From the NCBI GenBank assembly GCA_022577435.1, contig JAKOON010000086.1, positions 255,001-319,000 of the forward strand: 64,000 nucleotides of DNA. Direction: 5' to 3'. The notes below the pieces were generated by a model. The model was not told the DNA's origin. It saw only the letters and a program-made list of their open reading frames with translations, and did no database searches. Position 1 is the first letter of the stretch, and every line of letters begins with the position of its first letter. The translations under genes and the position numbers were made by a program. Below are positions 57,593 through 64,000 of the stretch, in pieces. The DNA is from Embiotoca jacksoni (Eukaryota > Chordata > Actinopteri > Embiotocidae).

Positions 57593-60500
57593 AGTTCGTT
57601 GGACTCTGATGGACTCTGATTGTGTTGTGAGACACTTTTGTGTTTTCAGTGCCTTGTTCAGGCGTGTTGTCATGTTGGACAACCAAAGTACCGTCACGCC
57701 AGTTTAGGTTATTTGCACCAAAATAACCTAATAAAATAAAATTATTCAATTCAATTCAATTTCATTTCAGCAGCAAATCACAACACAGGTCATAGCAGGT
57801 TATAACTTTCTCAGACGCCTCCGAACATCACAGCTGAACTTGATGTTGAAAGTCGGACTCGAGGTCAGACTGCTGATATCGATCAACTGATGGAACTATG
57901 AAGACTTTCTCATGAGTTATTGCTCCCTCCGGCTCCATGAGCGTCACATTGCTGCTTTTCAAAGGCATTTCCTTTTCCAGAGTGTTTGACTCTCAAAGCC
58001 CAGACAACAAGCATCTTCAAGGAAACACAAACAGTTTGTGTCGGGACTCTTTAACTCTATTTGAGAGTAGAAATGAGTGACGCATCTCCGTTGTTGTTTC
58101 ATCATTTCACTGATGGGGCTTCATGGATTGAAAGTAATGGACCTGTGATTGATTGGCAGGGAAGAGAGGACTCGTATAATCTGAACTCCATCTCAGACCG
58201 AAGACCTTCCTCGTCCCTTTGAGCCCCTCTGGACACAAAGAGTGGCAGATGAGCTGCCAAAGGAAGCGATGGACAGCACAGGAAACGGAGAAAGGAAAAA
58301 GCAAGTACTGCAGTTCAGACAAGCTGGTCGGCGTGAGTTGGAAAACTAACAATGCTTCACATGGAGGGAACGAAGAGGAGTAAGAGGGGATGAGAAGAAA
58401 TGCAACAAATATGTGTTTAGAAAGAAGACAAAACCATGCAGATCAATGGTCTCAGCTGCAGAAGTAATAGAAGAGGTGAAATGTTTGTAAGCGTGTTTGC
58501 TTGTGTTCACCTGCTGATAATTCTCCCATCAATGGTTTTCAGACAGTGGCAGGAGACCAACACCTCACATGGATCCCTCGCTGCTCTTTCTATTGAAATT
58601 CATAAATGCTGCATGCTCATCCTTTCTATCTCCCTCTTACTACATGTCTTCACAACAACAGTTGTAAAAGCCTCAGTGGTGTTTCCGGCCTACATGCTCA
58701 TGTGGGTGTCCAAGCTTGTTTGTTCCAAAAAAGCTGAGCTAAAGGTCAAACTAAGCAGGCTTTCAAAACCACGTAGAAAATAGCACCAGGGCAGCTTCCT
58801 TGATCTCACGTTACCACCAGCAGGCCGAGAATCCCACGGGGCTGTTCTTCATTTTGGTGATGCGACTCTAAGTGAAGCCGGTGATCCACTACGACGGTGA
58901 ACAGACAGCATGTGTCAACATATAATCTGCAGCAGCAGTGACGTTGGTGAGTTAAGGTTTTGATTTGCTTCTATTCAGGTGACAGGTTTGTTCAGTTGGA
59001 TCACTTCCTGTGAATAATAGGGATGTGCCATTTTGGGAATGCAGCCATATTTTTCTATTAAACAGACAGAGGCAGGTTCTCTGTTCTGATTTCTTGCTGT
59101 TCTGATGCCAATGAACTGCTGCTTCATATTAGGTTCTTGGTGCGATGCAACACAAGATGTCCTGAAACTACTAGATTCATTTTCCAAATTCACTTTTTGG
59201 ATTCTTTTGATCTGACAACGCTCCACTGGGGATTGTTTCCACTCTTCACATCCTAATGGGTGTTTTAAAACTATTGGAACAACCTTTAACCAATCAGCAT
59301 TGAGCACCACATGTTACCTGATGTGCAGCTGTTAACCCAGAAGCACTTCCTCGCTGTGAGCTCCAACTTCGATCCTCCATATCTGCTACAAATGTTGTCA
59401 TCACTTCATCTCGCTCGACTTCGATCACCATTGTTTCCAAACAAACGCTCCACCTCATCATCACTTACCTGCTCTCTGATTGGTCGATCCTTCAGAGTGG
59501 CTGAACTGTCATGTAAACGGTGTTTCTAGACATCCTCTAAAAAGAGGACGTTGGACAATCTGCTCTTTTCTGACAACAGCTTCATCTCTCATGAAGCTCT
59601 GGAACAGCGACTTAATGGAGGTTTTGGTATTTTTTTGTTGAATGAAGAATGAATATCAGTCTCAACATTTGCAGAAAATACTTGATTACACAAGTTATCA
59701 CAATAAACTTGTAGAAATACCACCTGTATGCTGATGAAACTGTCATTTTAATTATTGTGTGCTCATACGCTCATATTGTGACTTTAATTTTATGATTTGA
59801 GTGACAGACACACGTGTTTTAATCATAAAATATTTTATTACTACTTTATCTGAATACTCTATTCATTACTGTGGCCTCGAACCTGTAGGAACTGAAACAT
59901 TTCTGTCTCTGTACTGTCAAAGATGCTATCCCTTTTCTATTTCGGGTCTGTAAGCTTAAAATATAAATTTACAAATCATTTTCTACATTTATATACTTCC
60001 TGCCTTTTTATAACTGCTAGAATCTCACTTAGCTTCATTCCTTTGCTCTTCTTTAGGATAATGTTAATAGGGCTTCATGCTGATTCTTTTGATTGTCACT
60101 CAGCCTCCAAATATGAAGAAAGATATGCTGCTCCAGTCAAACCCCGGGAGGTTGACTTGAAGTCTTAATCCAGAAACAAAGCTTTCTGCAGGGGAGCAAA
60201 CAGTACAATAAGCTTTGAAGGCCATTTGAGTGGCACATCATTTATGTCAGTCGTAATCTTATAAAGAAGCAACGAGCACATTGAGCTCACCGTTGACAAA
60301 TTAAAACGTCTACATTATATTCCAGCAGGAAGTTTGTAGATGATTAATGTGATGACTATGGTTCATGACTTTGGACTTGTAAATTACTGATTCAGATGTA
60401 TGAATATGTAATTAAAATACTGTCCATTGCGCTGCCGATAATTGGACTAAAAAGACTGCAGAGAATTGAGAAACATATTTTTTCTGAAGTGATAATTGGG

Positions 60501-60682
60501 TTGATAATCAGCAGCAAACAGGTTATTATTAGACCGTTTTACTGCAGCGCAGCCTGGAAGGAACATAAAAAGACACAAATGCTTGAACCTGCTGTCACTC
60601 TCAAAGATATGGCTTCTTTTGATCTTTATTATTTAATTTTTTTGCAATCATAGACAGCTGATAACCAATTCATTTTGTTGTG
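57593..60682. other. No confident gene
   Basis: Random-looking short ORFs. The text at 58980-59330 (CAACCTTTAACCAATCAGCA) could be a decayed DNA element, but I cannot name it. Confidence 0.4.
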
Positions 60683-61350
60683 AGGCGGAGTGGACTGGAC
60701 CCAAACGCAGACTCAGGTAACAGGCAGGATAAGGTTCAAAAAACAGTATTTATTGGTACAGGTCAGGTACCTAATATCTCTTCTCCTCCTGGGTCGGGGG
60801 GCGATGCACGCACCAGCTCTGGTCCAGGCAATGTCAGAGAGCCGTGGCCACGGCAGTCCGGCTGGCAGGAAGGTAGGCAGGCAGGCAGAATGAACGCAGC
60901 AGGGCGTGGCTCCACTGGGGGAATCCTGAGGTCCTCCACAGCCAGCTGACATAGCTTTGGGGGCGGGCAGCAGACTGGGTAGCACTGACTGGTAGCAGAA
61001 GGGTTAGATACCAGTGCTGGAGCTGACACAGGGACACAGGGACGGACGACAGATTGTGGGTGACTGGCAGTATGGACCGACAACTAATGACTGCAGGAAC
61101 CGGGTTGATATAGTCCAGGGAGGTGATCAGTGAAATGAGCAACCTGCAGGTGGTGATCAGTGGGAGTGGTGGCAGCTGTTCAGACCGGTGAGGGGTGTGG
61201 CCATGGGAGGTGACAGGAGGCGGGGAGAGGAGGACACAGAACACATGGGGACACAATAACAAACAGACAAGGGAATGACAGCACACATGAGGAGAGGTGA
61301 TTGGGGACAAAATAGAGGGAGACACACCAGGGTCAGACAGGGAACCTGAT
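60683..61350. mobile_element. Dispersed element copy B
   Basis: Counterpart of 52010-52870, in the same orientation, with one copy of the GGACACAGAAC to GAGGAGAGGTGAT segment. No coding capacity. Confidence 0.6.
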
Positions 61351-62284
61351 ACATTTTTTGTTAAACAGTTCAAAAACACTGATATTTTGAATGTTTCGAA
61401 GGCAGAATGACATTTCTCTTTAAACAAAAATGTTAGGAGCCGGTATTTGCCGATGATTATGGAAATACAAGTGATACCACTGGTGCTTGAGATGGTGGGT
61501 CAGCCAACCAAAAGTAGTGAACTACCTCATTAATTGTTACCTTCTCAAAAATATCAAAGATTCACATAGATATTGATAAACATAATTGAAGGGTTTTCAG
61601 CAACGTATTTCTTCCTGCTATTTGTCCTCATCTCCAACTAAATCTAATTCCTATTTATTTGACCAGTAGCAGGTCTATCCACCAAATTTCATGTAAAGTG
61701 ATTATGAATTTTGCAAAAAATCCTGCTGACAGCTAAACCAATAAACCATTGAAACCATATTGTCAGCATAACATAATAATAATATAATGTGTTCTTAAAG
61801 AGTTCACAACCGCTGAGAGTTCTGGGAGAGGAGGTGGACATGGTGGAGGAGTACAAGTACCTGGTGTCTCCATCGATAACAGACTGAACTGGAAGACCAA
61901 CATCAACGCTGTCTACAAGAAGGGGATGAGTCGACTCTTTTTCTTGAGGAAACTTCGATCCTTCAATGTGTGCAGCAAGATGTTGGAAATGTTCTACCAG
62001 TCTGTTGTGGCCAGTGCATTGTACTTTGCTGTGGTCTGCTGGGGGAGAGAGGTGGAGGGGTGGGGGGGGGGGGCAGCATTGGAGCCGGAGACACCAACAG
62101 ACTTAACTAACTGGTGAAGAAGGCCGGCTCCATCATCAGCTACAAACTGGACAGTCTGGAAAAGGTGGTGGAGAGGAGGACGCTGAACAAACTATTATCC
62201 ATATTGGATAATCCTGACCACCCTCTCCACCTGCTGCAGGGACAGAGGAGCACTTTCTCTAAAAGACTCCTCCAGCTGCTGTCA

Positions 62285-63232
62285 CAAGGACAGATACAGG
62301 AGATCATTCCTGATACAGGAGATCATTCCAGATACAGGAGATCATTCCTGATACAGGAGATCATTCCTGATACAGGAGATCATTCCAGATACAGGAGATC
62401 ATTCCTGATACAGGAGATCATTCCAGATACAGAAGATCATTCCTGATACAGGAGATCATTCCAGATGATACAGGAGATCATTCCTGATACAGGAGATCAT
62501 TCCAGATGATACAGGAGATCATTCCTGATACAGGAGATCATTCCAGATACAGGAGATCATTCCTGATACAGGAGATCATTCCTGATACAGGAGATCATTC
62601 CAGATACAGAAGATCATTCCTGATACAGGAGATCATTCCAGATGATACAGGAGATCATTCCAGATACAGAAGATCATTCCTGATACAGGAGATCATTCCT
62701 GATACAGGAGATCATTCCAGATGATACAGGAGATCATTCCAGATACAGGAGATCATTCCAGATACATGAGATCATTCCTGATACAGGAGATCATTCCAGA
62801 CACAGGAGATCATTCCAGATACAGGAGATCATTCCTGATACAGGAGATCATTCCAGATACAGGAGATCATTCCTGATACAGGAGATCATTCCTGATACAG
62901 GAGATCATTCTAGATACAGGAGATCATTCCTGATACAGGAGATCATTCCAGATACAGGAGATCATTCCTGACACAGGAGATCATTCCAGATACAGGAGAT
63001 CATTCTAGATACAGGAGATCATTCCTGATACAGGAGATCATTCCAGATACAGGAGATCATTCTAGATACAGGAGATCATTCCTGATACAGGAGATCATTC
63101 CAGATATAGGAGATCATTCCTGATACAGGAGATCAATCCAGATACAGGAGATCATTCCAGATACAGGAGATCAATCCAGATACAGGAGATCATTCCTGAT
63201 ACAGGAGATCAATCCAGGTACAGGAGATCATT
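62285..63232. repeat. 19-bp minisatellite (AGGAGATCATTCCTGATAC) inside LINE copy 2
   Basis: About 48 units of 19 bp, some 22 bp through an extra GAT. Variants are CCTGATAC, CCAGATAC and CTAGATAC. Because 19 is not a multiple of three, the translation repeats every three units as RYRRSFLIQEIIPDTGDHS. Confidence 0.96.
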
Positions 63233-63488
63233 CCTGCCGACCGCAATAAGACTGTACAATAACTCACCTCTGGCAAAATCCATCACACAACAATAACACT
63301 GTTGACTGTGTTTCTTGGTTGTTTGTATATAATATATATAGATATATACTGCACTGTATATACTGTGCATTTTATATTTTATATTTAATATTTTTTTACT
63401 GCTATTTTATTGCTTTTCTATTATTCTATTATTATCTTATTGCTTCCTGTATGCTGCTGTAGCGAAAAAATTTCCCCTCAGGGATTAA

Positions 63489-63596
63489 TAAAGTAACTAC
63501 CTAACCTAACCTAACCTAACCTAACCTAACCTAACCTAACCTAACCTAACCTAACCTAACCTAACCTAACCTAATCTAACCTAACCTAACCTAATC
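63489..63596. repeat. (CCTAA)n 3' tail of LINE copy 2
   Basis: About twenty pentamers of CTAAC, attached to the LINE terminus after TTAATAAAGTAACTA. Confidence 0.95.
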
Positions 63597-63600
63597 TTTA

Positions 63601-64000
63601 GTAGTGAAGGAGAGTCGACCTGACATGCAGTCTGTGGTCATTACAAAGAAGGGCTGTCTACAAAGACCTTTCTGGGAAAAGACACAGTGAGTCAGTTATG
63701 GTAGAAGGATGTAATTTCTTCCATTTCTCTCCTTGTCTGAGTTAAAGTATTAATTATTCAAGTTAAAATGGTGGTGCAACATACAACATATTTGTTTTTG
63801 GAGCAGTATAGTCACCATTTAGAGGGTGGAGTTGGATGAGAATGGGAGGACACTATGTCCAGCCACTTATACCTGAAACCTGACTGCACCGCATGTCAAT
63901 CAAACCAGGCACGCCGCTCAACACACCTCTGAGGCCTAATATGTAATTAATGATAGAATTATTTTCAGAAGGAATAACTTTAGCTAATGACGCCACAATG
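63601..64000. other. No recognised feature
   Basis: Unique-looking sequence to the window edge; nothing recognised. Confidence 0.5.

Larger units (their letters stand above)
61806..63600 (+). mobile_element. Non-LTR retrotransposon (CR1/L2/Rex1-type LINE), 5'-truncated copy 2
   Basis: Same family as 45814-47880, opposite strand. It starts abruptly within the C-terminal part of the ORF (CACAACCGCTGAGAGTTCTG) and encodes RLFFLRKLRSFNVCSKML and ERRTLNKLLSILDNPDHPLH with a frameshift between them. After a large AGATCATTCC array it resumes at CCGACCGCAATAAGACTG. It ends GGGATTAATAAAGTAACTAC plus (CTAAC)n. 5' truncation is typical of target-primed reverse transcription. Confidence 0.85.

Noticed and set aside
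57113..57619. Gly/Ser-rich plus-strand ORFs of 137-168 codons
   Set aside because: Translation of the GGGGTCTTCAG array in three frames.
58436..58783. 115-codon plus-strand ORF starting MQINGLSC with a hydrophobic stretch
   Set aside because: No family resemblance, no splice or promoter context; length is within chance for this composition.
63489..63596. Telomere or chromosome end suggested by (CCTAA)n
   Set aside because: Continuous with a LINE 3' terminus and not the vertebrate TTAGGG motif.

Overview
This is vertebrate nuclear DNA, almost certainly from a ray-finned (teleost) fish. The genes are multi-exon with GT-AG introns and encode vertebrate-specific orthologues, and the dispersed repeats (tRNA-derived SINEs, a CR1/L2/Rex1-type LINE, non-autonomous DNA elements) are of kinds common in teleosts. 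No prokaryotic, plasmid or phage feature is present.

Six protein-coding genes can be built exon by exon. Left to right they are: pi4k2a (minus; its last exon runs off the left edge), pgam1 (plus), exosc1 (plus), knop1 (minus, tail-to-tail with exosc1), gprc5b (minus) and a short LITAF-domain gene (minus). All splice junctions were placed by reading frame and consensus. Predicted proteins are full length for pgam1 (254 aa), exosc1 (194), knop1 (500), gprc5b (418) and the LITAF-like gene (133). A candidate gene of unknown function, two short in-phase exons, starts head-to-head with knop1 at 28805. From 50.8 kb to the right edge I see no gene I can defend, only repeats and two weak orphan ORFs.

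The genes do not form one pathway. pi4k2a makes PI4P on Golgi/endosomes, pgam1 is glycolytic, exosc1 is an RNA-exosome cap subunit, knop1 is nucleolar, gprc5b is an orphan class C receptor and the LITAF-like protein is endosomal. The order joins genes that in human lie on 10q24 (PI4K2A, PGAM1, EXOSC1) and on 16p (KNOP1, GPRC5B, LITAF).

The most striking property is tandem repetition. Summing the spans listed here, about 17 kb (roughly a quarter of the window) is minisatellite. This includes a 4.9-kb array of 12/15-bp units in knop1 intron 1, a 3.25-kb decamer array between pi4k2a and pgam1, a 2.1-kb array beside knop1, and a 1.9-kb array that starts six bases inside pi4k2a intron 1. In exosc1 and in the candidate gene, the repeat unit contains a copy of the exon-end/splice-donor sequence, so one donor is followed by identical decoys. 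Transposable elements are affected too: two LINE copies carry 19-bp arrays grown from the same coding motif, and one of two copies of another dispersed element carries a 54-bp array. Several arrays are open in more than one frame and produce very long spurious ORFs, which I reject as genes.
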